Source: Lentimicrobium sp.
GTDB lineage: Bacteria; Bacteroidota; Bacteroidia; Bacteroidales; Lentimicrobiaceae
Assembly (NCBI GenBank): GCA_024709105.1
Contig: JANJXJ010000139.1
Coordinates: 1-44,546, forward strand
DNA: 44,546 nt
Reading direction: 5' to 3'
Shown in pieces: positions 16,971 to 26,226 of the stretch (positions are counted from its first letter, which is position 1; every line of letters starts with the position of its first letter). The notes under the pieces were generated by a model. It had not been told where the DNA came from. It saw nothing but the letters and a program-made list of their open reading frames with translations, and made no database searches. A program made the position numbers and the translations under genes.

Positions 16971-18227
16971 TTAATCAAACATCCATTCTGACTTTAGTAC
17001 AGTTTTAGCCCTTTTATCAAACGGATAAGGGCGTTGAATAAAAGCGTCACCCTGTTTGATACTAAACCGGATACAGTTTTCTATGTAGTCGAAAGTGCCG
17101 TATTTATTGCCCAGCCAAACGGAAATATAATAAGTTCCGGGAGCAAAGGAGATATCCTTAATTTTAATAGATACCTTCTTTTCTTCACCTTTGTCCATTG
17201 ATTTGATTTCGAATAAGTCATCGGCATTGGTAATATGGCCAATGAATTCGTTGGAATCATTGCGAATATCAAGAGAAAGGTCGGCGTAATCAATGTTTTC
17301 CCTGGCTTTAAAACGGGTTTCAATCATAAAAGTGTCACCCAGGAATACTTCATCAATTACTTTTCTATTAGTGTCAACCATTTGGTATTCAGTAAATTCT
17401 GCATGACGGGTTCCCGAACGGCGAAGTTCATTCTCGTTTACAGAAGCTTTCTTATAGGCTGAAGTGATGTCGTGAATCGGCCCTTCCATTTTCAGCATTC
17501 CATTTTGCAGAAGTATTCCCCGGGTACACAGTTGCTCAACGGCAGTAAGGTTATGACTGACAAAAAGAACTGTCCGGCCGCTTTTTGAAACCGATTGCAT
17601 TTTGCCAATCGCTTTTTTCTGGAATTCAGCATCGCCAACTGCAAGAACTTCATCCACAATAAGAATTTCTGGTTCAAGATGTGCTGCAACAGCAAAGGCC
17701 AGCCGGACATACATTCCTGAAGAATAACGTTTTACAGGAGTATCAACATATTTGCTTACTCCTGAAAATTCAACAATTTCATCAAATTTAGATGAAATTT
17801 CCTTTTTAGTCATTCCAAGAATGGCACCATTAAGGTAAATATTCTCCTTGCCGGTAAGCTCCGGATGAAAACCTGTACCGACCTCAAGCAGACTGGCAAT
17901 GCGTCCTTTTACTTTTATTTCGCCAGAAGTTGGTGCTGTTACTCTGGAAAGCAGCTTCAGAAGCGTGGACTTGCCGGCTCCGTTTTTACCTACTACCCCA
18001 AGCACCTCGCCATCGTTAAGAGAAAAACTGATGTTTTGCAAAGCCCACACATAATCCCCTTCGCGGGAATTGAGGGTGTTTACTACACCAACTTTTTTTG
18101 TGGGATCTTCTTTTCCTCTTATTTTGGCGAAAAAGCGGTTCAGATCGTGGCTTAGGGTTCCGGTTCCCACAACTCCCAGCCGGTATTGTTTTGAAACGTT
18201 TTCGAATCTTATTACTTCGTCAGACAT
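16971..18227 (-). CDS. wzt: ABC transporter ATPase for polysaccharide export, Wzt-like with C-terminal carbohydrate-binding-type domain
   Basis: 418 aa. Residues ~1-250 form the ABC ATPase: Walker A GKNGAGKST near 83-91, signature YSSGMYVRLAFA near 166-177, Walker B ILIVDEVLAVGD near 184-195 and the switch His in FVSHN. Residues ~275-410 form a separate beta-rich domain (FLGDTFMIETRFKA, FAPGTYYISVWLG) matching the Wzt C-terminal domain, which in E. coli O9a binds the capped non-reducing end of the chain. With the permease encoded immediately upstream it should flip undecaprenyl-linked polymer or oligomer across the inner membrane. No methyltransferase or kinase that would make a cap is encoded nearby. 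The C-terminal domain may instead recognise another terminal feature. Confidence 0.93.
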   Translation of the reverse strand: MSDEVIRFENVSKQYRLGVVGTGTLSHDLNRFFAKIRGKEDPTKKVGVVNTLNSREGDYVWALQNISFSLNDGEVLGVVGKNGAGKSTLLKLLSRVTAPTSGEIKVKGRIASLLEVGTGFHPELTGKENIYLNGAILGMTKKEISSKFDEIVEFSGVSKYVDTPVKRYSSGMYVRLAFAVAAHLEPEILIVDEVLAVGDAEFQKKAIGKMQSVSKSGRTVLFVSHNLTAVEQLCTRGILLQNGMLKMEGPIHDITSAYKKASVNENELRRSGTRHAEFTEYQMVDTNRKVIDEVFLGDTFMIETRFKARENIDYADLSLDIRNDSNEFIGHITNADDLFEIKSMDKGEEKKVSIKIKDISFAPGTYYISVWLGNKYGTFDYIENCIRFSIKQGDAFIQRPYPFDKRAKTVLKSEWMFD

Positions 18228-18271
18228 ATGCTGAGTTTTTTTTGACGTTGAAATTGTTTTTGTAATGTTTG

Positions 18272-19153
18272 TTAAACAGTATCCATAAAGGTTTTTTCAA
18301 CCTTATTGAAGATAAGGATACCAACAGCAAGCAATACTACTGTAAACCCCACAGAATAAAGTAACTGAAGGTAATTTACACTGCCGGTGCCGAGCAAGGC
18401 AGTTTTAAAAGTTTCAATTACGGGAGTCATTGGGTTGGCAAGCACCAGCAGCTTGTACTTTTCAGGGATTTGCGACAACGGATAAATCACAGGAGTAGCA
18501 TACATCCACAGCGTTACTCCAAAAGTTACCAGATGCACCAGGTCGCGGTACTTGGTGGTAAGCGAGGAGATGATGATGCCGAAGCCCAGCCCTAGCCCTG
18601 CAATGATCAAAACCAGCAAAGGCAAAAGCAGTACTTCAATGCCTGGTGAAACATGAATTCCCTTTATCATGAAATAGGCCAGAAAAACAAGCAGGAAAAG
18701 GAACTGAATAACAAAACTCACCAGATTTGAAATAACAATGGAAATGGGCATTGCCAGTCTGGGAAAATATACTTTCCCAAAAATAGATGCATTTTTAATA
18801 AAAGTTTGTGAGGTGTCGTTCAAACAGGTTGAAAAATAATTCCATCCGACTATTCCTGCCATATAGAACAATATTTTAGGAATACCATCAGTAGGGATAC
18901 CTGCTATGTTGCCAAAAACCACCGTAAACATAAGGGTAGTAAGCAATGGCTGAATGATAAACCAGATGGGTCCCAGTATGGTTTGTTTGTATTTGGAAAC
19001 AAAATCGCGCCTTACAAACAAACTGATCAGGTCTCGGTATTGCCACAGTTCACGGAGGTTTACCTCAAAAAGGCTGCGTTTGGGCCTGAGTACCATACTC
19101 CAGTTTTCCTGCCTAAGCGGTTCATTTGGCCTGTTATGTAGAGAATTCGACAT
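18272..19153 (-). CDS. wzm: ABC-2 type polysaccharide transporter permease, Wzm-like
   Basis: 293 aa membrane protein with about six transmembrane helices, ABC-2 family. The cytoplasmic N-terminus contains the family motif LRELWQYRDLISLFVRRDF and VSKYKQTILGPIWFIIQPL, characteristic of TagG/Wzm/RfbA permeases. The helices run from roughly residue 60 to 285. It is followed after 44 bp by the Wzt ATPase, with which it forms the exporter for lipid-linked glycan. It comes 16 bp after the GDP-fucose synthase gene. Start ATG (MSNSLHN). The family call is very secure; whether it moves finished polymer or repeat units is open because a Wzy-like protein is also present. Confidence 0.93.
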   Translation of the reverse strand: MSNSLHNRPNEPLRQENWSMVLRPKRSLFEVNLRELWQYRDLISLFVRRDFVSKYKQTILGPIWFIIQPLLTTLMFTVVFGNIAGIPTDGIPKILFYMAGIVGWNYFSTCLNDTSQTFIKNASIFGKVYFPRLAMPISIVISNLVSFVIQFLFLLVFLAYFMIKGIHVSPGIEVLLLPLLVLIIAGLGLGFGIIISSLTTKYRDLVHLVTFGVTLWMYATPVIYPLSQIPEKYKLLVLANPMTPVIETFKTALLGTGSVNYLQLLYSVGFTVVLLAVGILIFNKVEKTFMDTV

Positions 19154-19169
19154 CGTTTTTCAGTGTTAT

Positions 19170-20141
19170 TTATTGTTGAAATTTTCTGAGGAAGTCAGCA
19201 TAAGTGTTTTTAATTCCTTCTTCAAGCCTGATTGAAGGGTGAAAGCCCAGCGATCTCATAAAAGATACATCAAGCAGTTTGCGTGGAGTGCCATCGGGTT
19301 TGCTGGTGTCAAAAAACAGCTCACCTTCAAATCCAACAACATTTTTGATGAGTATTGCAAGATCTTTAATTGAAATATCTTCGCCCCAGCCCAGGTTAAC
19401 AAATTTGTTGCCCTCGTAGGTATTCATCAAAAATACACAGGCATTGGCCAGATCATCCACATGCATAAACTCTCTTAAAGGAGAGCCGGTTCCCCAGATG
19501 ATTACTTTTTCAGCCTTACTTATTTTTGCTTCATGAAACTTGCGTATCAGCGCAGGTAATACATGTGAATTCTGAAGGTCGTAGTTGTCTTCTGGCCCGT
19601 AAAGGTTGGTCGGCATTGCTGAAATATAGTTCGTGCCGTACTGTATGTTGTAATTCTCGCAGAGTTTGAGTCCAGCTATTTTTGCAATTGCATAAGGCTC
19701 ATTGGTATATTCGAGAAGTCCGGTAAGCAGGTATTCTTCCTTTATAGGTTGCGGTGCATGTTTTGGATAAATACATGAACTTCCCAGGAAAAGCATTTTT
19801 TTAACTCCTGCCAGGTAAGCCTGATGAACAATATTGTTCTGAATCATCAGGTTATCGTACAGGAATTCAGCACGGTAAGTGTTGTTTGCAACAATTCCTC
19901 CCACTTTGGCAGCCGCATAGAATACAAAATCGGGTGCCAGGGTTTTATACATTTCAGCAGTTGCCTCCTGATTCATGAGGTCAATTTTCAGATAGTCAAC
20001 TTTTTCTGATTGAAAAGCCGGTTTTCTGTTGCGGTAAGTGCCTGTAATATTCTGATAGCCATCTTTTACCAGTGCCCTCACAATTGCACTTCCAACCATG
20101 CCGGCTGCGCCGGCAACCAAAATTTTGTCGGTTTTATTCAT
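19170..20141 (-). CDS. fcl: GDP-L-fucose synthase (GDP-4-keto-6-deoxymannose epimerase/reductase)
   Basis: 323 aa extended short-chain dehydrogenase. The Rossmann start is [19 protein letters not shown] (GxxGxxG), and the motif [19 protein letters not shown] carries the Ser-Ser-Cys-Ile-Tyr-Pro signature of GDP-fucose synthases; the catalytic YAIAK (YxxxK) follows. Late motifs [18 protein letters not shown] match the family. It performs C3/C5 epimerisation and NADPH reduction to give GDP-L-fucose. The ATG at 20141 ([11 protein letters not shown]) fits the family; an upstream in-frame ATG at 20168 only adds residues inside the gmd coding region. The start overlaps the gmd stop by 8 bp, so the two enzymes of the pathway are translationally coupled. 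Synonym wcaG. Confidence 0.95.
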   Translation of the reverse strand: MNKTDKILVAGAAGMVGSAIVRALVKDGYQNITGTYRNRKPAFQSEKVDYLKIDLMNQEATAEMYKTLAPDFVFYAAAKVGGIVANNTYRAEFLYDNLMIQNNIVHQAYLAGVKKMLFLGSSCIYPKHAPQPIKEEYLLTGLLEYTNEPYAIAKIAGLKLCENYNIQYGTNYISAMPTNLYGPEDNYDLQNSHVLPALIRKFHEAKISKAEKVIIWGTGSPLREFMHVDDLANACVFLMNTYEGNKFVNLGWGEDISIKDLAILIKNVVGFEGELFFDTSKPDGTPRKLLDVSFMRSLGFHPSIRLEEGIKNTYADFLRKFQQ

Positions 20142-21252
20142 AGTAGCTGTGTATATCGTAACCCCCATCTTTCAGATATTTGTCCTTACGCATCAGTTTT
20201 ACATCCGACATCATCATGTCGTGTACTAAGGCCGCAAGGTCATATTCAGGTTCCCAGCCTAACTTTTGTTTGGCTTTGGTTGGGTCTCCGATCAGCAACT
20301 CCACTTCTGTTGGCCTGAAATAACGTTCGTCGACTCTAACCACAACTTTGCCTGGAGCAACCTGAAATTCATTATCAGAGCATGAAACTACAACACCGGT
20401 TTCATTAACTCCTTCGCCTTTGAATTCAATTTGTATTCCCACCTCAGCAAAGGCCAGCCTCACAAAATCCCTTACTTCAGTAGTAATTCCGGTAGCAATT
20501 ACATAATCATCGGGTTGATCCTGCTGAAGTATAAGGTGCATGGCTTTGATATAATCTTTGGCATGTCCCCAGTCGCGTTGTGCCGACAGATTTCCCAGAT
20601 ACAAAGTATCCTGCATTCCCATGGCAATACGTGCCACCGCCATGGTAATCTTGCGGGTTACAAAAGTTTCGCCCCTGATCGGTGATTCGTGGTTGAAGAG
20701 TATTCCGTTGCAGGTGTACATATTATATGCTTCCCGGTAATTCACCATAATCCAGTAAGCATAAAGCTTGGCAACAGCATACGGAGAACGCGGGTAAAAT
20801 GGTGTTTTTTCGCTTTGCGGTATTTCCTGTACCAACCCATATAATTCTGAGGTACTGGCCTGATAAATTCTTGTCTTTTGAGCCATCCCCAGCAATCTGA
20901 CGGCTTCAAGTATCCTGAGTGCCCCGATACCATCGGCATTGGCCGTGTATTCAGCAGTGTCGAAGCTTACTTTTACATGCGACATGGCTGCCAGGTTGTA
21001 AATCTCATCGGGCTGAGTTTCCTGTATTATTCTGATCAGGTTGGTAGAATCTGTCATATCGCCATAATGCAGGATAAAGTGTTGGTTATCAACAAACGGG
21101 TCCTGATAAAGATGGTCAATTCTGTTGGTATTGAAGAGTGAAGAACGGCGTTTGATACCATGAACGATGTATCCCTTTTTTAAGAGATATTCCGAGAGAT
21201 AAGCCCCGTCTTGTCCTGTAATACCTGTAACCAATGCTACTTTCCTGCTCAT
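20134..21252 (-). CDS. gmd: GDP-mannose 4,6-dehydratase
   Basis: 372 aa SDR enzyme converting GDP-D-mannose to GDP-4-keto-6-deoxy-D-mannose with bound NADP. Motifs: [17 protein letters not shown] (GxxGxxG), [32 protein letters not shown], the catalytic STSELYG, and [15 protein letters not shown] with Yxxx[23 protein letters not shown] is the GMD-specific nucleotide-binding block. Length is the usual ~370. It overlaps fcl by 8 bp and lies 17 bp after the Wzc-like gene. Together with fcl it provides GDP-L-fucose, so fucose is very probably part of the glycan, unless the keto intermediate is diverted. Confidence 0.97.
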   Translation of the reverse strand: MSRKVALVTGITGQDGAYLSEYLLKKGYIVHGIKRRSSLFNTNRIDHLYQDPFVDNQHFILHYGDMTDSTNLIRIIQETQPDEIYNLAAMSHVKVSFDTAEYTANADGIGALRILEAVRLLGMAQKTRIYQASTSELYGLVQEIPQSEKTPFYPRSPYAVAKLYAYWIMVNYREAYNMYTCNGILFNHESPIRGETFVTRKITMAVARIAMGMQDTLYLGNLSAQRDWGHAKDYIKAMHLILQQDQPDDYVIATGITTEVRDFVRLAFAEVGIQIEFKGEGVNETGVVVSCSDNEFQVAPGKVVVRVDERYFRPTEVELLIGDPTKAKQKLGWEPEYDLAALVHDMMMSDVKLMRKDKYLKDGGYDIHSYYE

Positions 21253-21269
21253 ACTTTTAAATTTTTAGG

Positions 21270-23642
21270 TTAAATCTTCCGTAAGAAATCAATCAATAAT
21301 CTTCTTGCTTTTTTGTAAACCCTTACCAGAATAAATCTTTTGGGGGCACTGTCTCCGTATGCTTTCAGATCGTTGTCACTGACTTTTAATTTAACATCAT
21401 TAAAAACGATCCAAAGATTTTTCATGTGATTGTTTACAGCTTCGTGTATTGCCGTGACAAATTCCTGTTTCCGGGTAAAGTTGTTTCTTACCAGAAAAAG
21501 AGTTGCATCACTGTATTTGTTAAGCAGATAAGCATCTCCAAACAGCCCGATGGGCGGGGTGTCCATGATGATGTAATCATACCTGCTGCGAAGCTCTTCA
21601 AACATTTTTTTTGTTTTGTCCGATTCTATCAGCTCATCGGGGTTGGGAGGTACCGGCCCGGCTAATAAAATGTCAAGATTCTTGGTGAATGTTCTCTGTA
21701 TAACCTGTTCAAGCGGATAACCACCCACCAAATGGCTGGTTATGCCAATTTCCTGATCAAGATTAAAACCATCAAGCTCTTCGGGGCTGCGGAAGTCAAA
21801 TCCAAGTAATAATGATTTTTTTCCGGTTAGTGCATAAACCGAAGCTAAGTTTGATGCAAAAAATGTTTTTCCTTCTTCAAGTGTTGAGGAAGTAACAACA
21901 ACCACCTGCTGGGCTTTTTCGGGAAGTAGATCAAGTTTTATTCTGATGATTCTGAACAACTCAGTAAAATATGAACCCGGGGATCGGATTACAACATCGT
22001 GGCCCTGAGGGGGATAGTTCGCAATATTTCCAATTATAGATACGTCGGTATTACTGGTAATGTCCTCAGTGGCCAGTATCCTGTTGTTGAGATATACCAA
22101 TAAAAACAAAAATATGGCAGGCAACAGAATCGCCCAGATGTAGGCATTCATATATGCTGTTTTCGGGCTCTTGGAAACATTGGTAATGCCTGTTTCTCCG
22201 GCGTAGTCAATAATTTCATGGTCGGGCATGTTGGCTGCCAGCTGAAGTTGTACTTCCGATTTGCGTTTTAACAGAAAATCATAAAGGTTGTCAATAATCT
22301 TGAAATTACGCATGATCGAAAAATATTGCCGCTCCATTCCGGGCAACATCATAAACTCCTGATTCATAGACAACATGCGCTCATCGGTGCTGTTAATTTT
22401 TTCTTCAGTTGTTTCAATTACCGTGCGCATACTCTCTATAAGAGATTCTTTTAATACCTCTATTTCGTATTCAAGTGTTTTTATGTAGGGATTATTTTTA
22501 TTCGAATTAGACAAAAGCTTATCCCTTTCCTGAATTTTCAGAGATAATCTTCCTTGTAATTCGTTGAACATAGGCAAGTTATAGCCCATGGATGAGGGCA
22601 TAACAATATCGTCAATATCTTCTCTTTCCTTTACATAATTTATAAGATAATTATAGTATTCCAGGTCAAGTAAAAAATTCTTTTTATCTTTTGATTCTGA
22701 GTCCAGATTTTTTAGCAAAGCGCCGACTTTCTGATCCAATTGCATAAACTGATTGCTTTTCCTGAAATCCTCCAGCCTTTGCTCTGTATTATTCAATTCC
22801 TCGCCAAACGCTTGTAATTGAATATCTATAAAACGCAGCATATTGGTCAGCATCTGGTTTTTTTTGTCCAGATTGCTCTGTAAAAATTCCGTAGTCAGCT
22901 GGTTCAGATAGTCCATCTCCTTTTGCTTGTTGGTGCCTGTTGTGGAGATAATCATAATGGAAGGCCCGCGCTCAATATAGGCATTGGTTTTATCAAGATA
23001 ATGTCTGACCAGGCCATTGATATCATTGATCTGAAAAGCGTATTCATTTTGAATCAGGTCTTTTGCCACAACATCTTCTTTCAGGGTAACAACAAAGCCA
23101 TAGTCTTTGGATGACGCAAGCTCGCCGAATCTCCAGGTTTTGGGATTTTCAAGGGCAGATGTTTCATCTGAGTAGATTTCATAGGTGGATTCAGAAAGAA
23201 CTTTCAGATTTATTTTTTTATATCTGACCTGCTTGTGTCCCGAATCAAGTGCTACAGTAAAAGGTGAATCCTTGTAAATCTCGTTCCAGATGTGTTTCCC
23301 TTTGGCAAAGTAGGATACCTCAAAATCAAGCTTTTCAATGATTTTTCTGATCTGTGCATGTGATTTTAACAAAGCAATCTGATTGTCAATGAGTTTTTGA
23401 TTCAGGAAGAGTGGTGATGACGAAATGGCTGCTTTTTCGTTTAAAATGGAAGAGTTGGTTTTGTCTTCTATCAATATGCTGGTTTTCAGGCTGTATTCGG
23501 GTTCAATGTATTTGTTCTTATTCCAGGCAAACAGCGTAGCTATGGTAAGCGAGAGTGCAAAAATGTACCAGTTCTTCAGGTATTTTTTTAATACCCTGTT
23601 GATGCTGATTTCTGATTTTACTGAATTGACTGTTCTTCCCAT
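21270..23642 (-). CDS. wzc: Polysaccharide co-polymerase with BY-kinase-like domain, Wzc-like
   Basis: 790 aa. Wzz-type N-terminal domain with a first membrane helix (~27-43), a long periplasmic alpha-helical/coiled-coil region (~250-480) and a second helix near 505-525, then a cytoplasmic P-loop domain. Walker A reads SSTLEEGKTFFASNLA near 588-603 (the usual GEGK is EEGK), Walker A' reads LLLGFDFRSP near 613 (the first Asp of DxD is Gly), and Walker B DYIIMDTPPIG is intact near 690. The C-terminus has a single Tyr (RVYKKARR) rather than the tyrosine cluster of Wzc/CapB. So the chain-length/export role is likely, but tyrosine autokinase activity is doubtful. 12 bp after the OPX gene. Confidence 0.92.
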   Translation of the reverse strand: MGRTVNSVKSEISINRVLKKYLKNWYIFALSLTIATLFAWNKNKYIEPEYSLKTSILIEDKTNSSILNEKAAISSSPLFLNQKLIDNQIALLKSHAQIRKIIEKLDFEVSYFAKGKHIWNEIYKDSPFTVALDSGHKQVRYKKINLKVLSESTYEIYSDETSALENPKTWRFGELASSKDYGFVVTLKEDVVAKDLIQNEYAFQINDINGLVRHYLDKTNAYIERGPSIMIISTTGTNKQKEMDYLNQLTTEFLQSNLDKKNQMLTNMLRFIDIQLQAFGEELNNTEQRLEDFRKSNQFMQLDQKVGALLKNLDSESKDKKNFLLDLEYYNYLINYVKEREDIDDIVMPSSMGYNLPMFNELQGRLSLKIQERDKLLSNSNKNNPYIKTLEYEIEVLKESLIESMRTVIETTEEKINSTDERMLSMNQEFMMLPGMERQYFSIMRNFKIIDNLYDFLLKRKSEVQLQLAANMPDHEIIDYAGETGITNVSKSPKTAYMNAYIWAILLPAIFLFLLVYLNNRILATEDITSNTDVSIIGNIANYPPQGHDVVIRSPGSYFTELFRIIRIKLDLLPEKAQQVVVVTSSTLEEGKTFFASNLASVYALTGKKSLLLGFDFRSPEELDGFNLDQEIGITSHLVGGYPLEQVIQRTFTKNLDILLAGPVPPNPDELIESDKTKKMFEELRSRYDYIIMDTPPIGLFGDAYLLNKYSDATLFLVRNNFTRKQEFVTAIHEAVNNHMKNLWIVFNDVKLKVSDNDLKAYGDSAPKRFILVRVYKKARRLLIDFLRKI

Positions 23643-23654
23643 TGCCGTAATAAT

Positions 23655-24467
23655 TTAGTTTGTTCCTCTGAAAAGAACCAGAATTGCAACCGTAGTAGTT
23701 AACAGAGATGAAATAATTGCTGTTGAGAAAGTTTGAGTAAGTCCAAATGATTTGGCCCGCATGGCTTCAACATAAATTACATCGTTGGGGTAAACGTAAA
23801 ACATGTTTTCCACCAGCTTTCCGCTTGTAAGGTCCACCAAATACACTTTCTCCTCTCCGTTAATTTTTCTGAATACTTTAACTTTTTGCCGTTTGGCGTA
23901 TGTAGTAAGCCCGCCTGCTATGGTAATGGCTTCAATTATTGTAATCTTGCTTTTGGTCATATTGTAGATGCCTTCTTTATTAACTTCACCCAATACGTTC
24001 ATGGTATTGTTGATAAGCTTCACATCCACCCGGGTTCTGTCACCCAGTATTGATCTGGCACTGGCTTTTATGGTATCATGTGCCTGCATCAATGTTAATC
24101 CTCCCAGTTTTATATGCCCGATATACGGGAAAAAAATATACCCTTCATTGCTTACATTATATCCCAGCAAAGATTGATTTTCGGAGTTGATAAAATTCAT
24201 TCCTGAACCTGGTTCTAGAAAGCTGCTCAGTTCCTTTTCAATAGTTCTGATGTTAATGTATAGATAATCATTGGGTTGAATAATATATTCTGACAGAAAG
24301 CTTGTGTCTGTAATAAAATTATTGACAAAGGAACTGTCATTTACTTTTTCGGTTTGAAGTAAATTCAGTTTGCTCTGAGGAATACAAGATGCCAGACTCA
24401 AAATACCTATGAATGTAATCACCTTCAGAAGCAGACGGAGAAGATTAATTTCTTTAAGCTTTTTCAT
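23655..24467 (-). CDS. wza: Outer-membrane polysaccharide export lipoprotein, Wza-like (OPX)
   Basis: 270 aa. Type II signal peptide with lipobox LASC and lipidated Cys28. The Poly_export domain (~55-150) includes EYIIQPNDYLYINI and GYIFFPYIGHIKLGGLTL, followed by a SLBB-like domain (VLGEVNKEGIYNM, ITIIEAITIAGGL). The C-terminal helix ~245-265 (TAIISSLLTTTVAILVLF) could serve as the outer-membrane spanning helix, as in Wza, although the protein is shorter than E. coli Wza (~380), which is usual in Bacteroidota. It is the first gene of the polysaccharide operon, with AAGGA 8 nt before the ATG. About 184 bp upstream without a gene may hold the operon promoter; a poor match (TTG, 15 nt, TACCTTTA on the minus strand) is all I see. 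Confidence 0.92.
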   Translation of the reverse strand: MKKLKEINLLRLLLKVITFIGILSLASCIPQSKLNLLQTEKVNDSSFVNNFITDTSFLSEYIIQPNDYLYINIRTIEKELSSFLEPGSGMNFINSENQSLLGYNVSNEGYIFFPYIGHIKLGGLTLMQAHDTIKASARSILGDRTRVDVKLINNTMNVLGEVNKEGIYNMTKSKITIIEAITIAGGLTTYAKRQKVKVFRKINGEEKVYLVDLTSGKLVENMFYVYPNDVIYVEAMRAKSFGLTQTFSTAIISSLLTTTVAILVLFRGTN

Positions 24468-24651
24468 TATTTTTCCTTCAGAAGTTAAGTCTTAGATATA
24501 TATCAGTTTTGGTTAAAAGTAACCCTGTATCAACTGACATATTGCGCTTTTTGATTCTAAAGGTATTGCAAAAAAGTTTACAACTGATAAATTTATTTAA
24601 TTGTTATCAACACTATAATATTAATAACTTGCAGACAGAAAATTTGAGTCT

Positions 24652-26211
24652 TCAGATAAGTTTATTTACAGTTTGCATTACTTCTATGCGGTCGAGGGGT
24701 TTAATCAGGCATTTCCTGAAATCACCTTGAAGTATCCGCTCAGTCCAGCTGTCCTGTGCAAAGGCTGTTTGTGCTACAAAAGGAACCATTTTATATTGTG
24801 GCCACCTTTTTTCAATTTCATTTTTCAGCATAATGCCGTCCCAGGGTTCCGGAAGCCCTATGTCCATGAATATCAGACTAAAAACCTTACCTGAGCTGGA
24901 TGTGTTTTCAATCAGATTTATAGCTTCGTTTCCTGAATAGGCTATGCTCACTTCTGCAACCTTTTCCAGAAACAAGCTCAGTACCCTGGCATTGATTTTA
25001 TTGTCTTCAACAATCAGTATGCTTGCATTTTTTAATTTAATCTCCGATTCAATGGCTGTAAGTGTTTCTGCCGGTGTATTTTCACTGTTCAATGGAAGCA
25101 GAATTGAGGCGATCTGCTCGCTTGGCTTAGTTATGTTTATTTCCAGTTTGGCATCAATCAGATTGAAATCCGAAAGAATTTCTGAGATTTCGGGGTTGTT
25201 GCTAAAGATTTGTATATCAGTATTATATTCTGGCAGAACTTTTTCTCTGTTAATCTCCTGAATAATCGGATTGGGAATATCCATGCCGATATTGTCAATG
25301 TCTATCAATAGTTTTTTTGATGCGGCATCTTTGTTGATGTTTATTCTTACTTCTCCCGATCTGGTAAATAAAATAGCCTTGTGTACAAAAAAATGAAGGA
25401 TATTCTGTAAACGGGTTTCATCTGAAATGATAAGTACATCTTCATCCCCTGCAACATGAATAGCAGCATTCTGTTCTTTGGCAAAAGAACCGAGCAAAAC
25501 AACTATTTTTTTCAGCAGCAGGGCAGGGCTCAGTAAGGAAAGTGTTACCCGTTTGTTTCTGCTCCCGGGGGAGATACTTTTATCGAAAAGTGCTTTGAGC
25601 TTTTGCCCGTTGGTTAATATGCCATCCAGATAATTAGCATAACGGCTGTTCTCCTCAATTGCTTTTTCAAATTTCAATGCAGAACCATACCCCAATATTC
25701 CATTCAGCATGGTACGTACTTCATGCTGAAGGTTGTTGTCTTCATCGGCAAAAATTATTTTAGTGGTTTTTGCTGGTACAGCAGATTCCACGGGCATTTT
25801 TTGTTCCCGGGGCGGGGAAGCAATATCGGCAGTTATTTTGGTTTCTATGATTTCCTTTAAAACGCCAAGATATTTTTGCCCTTCGATTTCCTGAAGTTCA
25901 AGAGATACTGGTTTCAGAGAATTGGATGAAAGCAGCAACAGGAAATCATGTTTAATTTCAGTAAGAGTTTCAACCGATAATGGGTTGGGCGAATCTTGCA
26001 TAGTGAGGAAGATGTCGCGCAGGTGAACCTCAACCAAATCATCCTCGGTATGCCCGCTAACTGATTCAAAAACAGGATTTAAAAGTAAAATCTCGCCATC
26101 AATATCAGCCAACAGACAAGCTTCCTGCCTTCCCTGAATCAGAGAACGGTAGTATTGCTTGTTTGCCAGTGCCTTTTTAGGCTTTTTATCGCGGTTACCG
26201 AATGTTAAGAT
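24652..26211 (-). CDS. Soluble PAS-HisKA-receiver hybrid protein with degenerate ATPase domain
   Basis: About 519 aa if initiated at the AUC codon at 26211. PAS domain ~20-130 (ADIDGEILLLNPVFESVSGH), HisKA with phospho-His163 in LQHEVRTMLNGILG, a HATPase-like region ~225-375, and a C-terminal receiver (~393-519) with ILIVEDN, phospho-Asp450 in FMDIG, QTAFA and Lys504 in CLIKP. The ATP-binding motifs are broken: the N-box Asn is Lys278 (HKAILFT), and the G1 box reads DNIGMDIP with no DxGxG. No membrane segment. No ATG, GTG or suitable TTG precedes the PAS domain; AAGGAGG (26220-26226) lies 8 nt before the AUC, and the upstream in-frame stop is at 26257. A TTG at 26112 would cut into the PAS domain. 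It precedes the wza operon by 184 bp on the same strand, suggesting a regulatory role. Confidence 0.75.
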   Translation of the reverse strand: MLTFGNRDKKPKKALANKQYYRSLIQGRQEACLLADIDGEILLLNPVFESVSGHTEDDLVEVHLRDIFLTMQDSPNPLSVETLTEIKHDFLLLLSSNSLKPVSLELQEIEGQKYLGVLKEIIETKITADIASPPREQKMPVESAVPAKTTKIIFADEDNNLQHEVRTMLNGILGYGSALKFEKAIEENSRYANYLDGILTNGQKLKALFDKSISPGSRNKRVTLSLLSPALLLKKIVVLLGSFAKEQNAAIHVAGDEDVLIISDETRLQNILHFFVHKAILFTRSGEVRININKDAASKKLLIDIDNIGMDIPNPIIQEINREKVLPEYNTDIQIFSNNPEISEILSDFNLIDAKLEINITKPSEQIASILLPLNSENTPAETLTAIESEIKLKNASILIVEDNKINARVLSLFLEKVAEVSIAYSGNEAINLIENTSSSGKVFSLIFMDIGLPEPWDGIMLKNEIEKRWPQYKMVPFVAQTAFAQDSWTERILQGDFRKCLIKPLDRIEVMQTVNKLI

Positions 26212-26219
26212 GGTCAGGT

Positions 26220-26226
26220 CCTCCTT
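26220..26226 (-). promoter_or_regulatory. Strong ribosome binding site that points to a non-AUG start
   Basis: On the minus strand AAGGAGG is followed by eight bases and then AUC at 26211, in frame with the PAS-HisKA-receiver protein. Such a strong anti-SD match is unusual in this window, where most genes have weak or no SD, and no AUG/GUG/UUG is found at the right spacing. A CUG at 26217 is only 2 nt away and too close. The element is therefore the main evidence for the proposed start. Confidence 0.5.

Noticed and set aside
16961-16978. TTG start giving a longer N-terminus for the GT2 gene after wzt
   Set aside because: The extra six residues are not part of the GT2 fold and overlap the wzt stop; the ATG at 16960 starts the conserved core.
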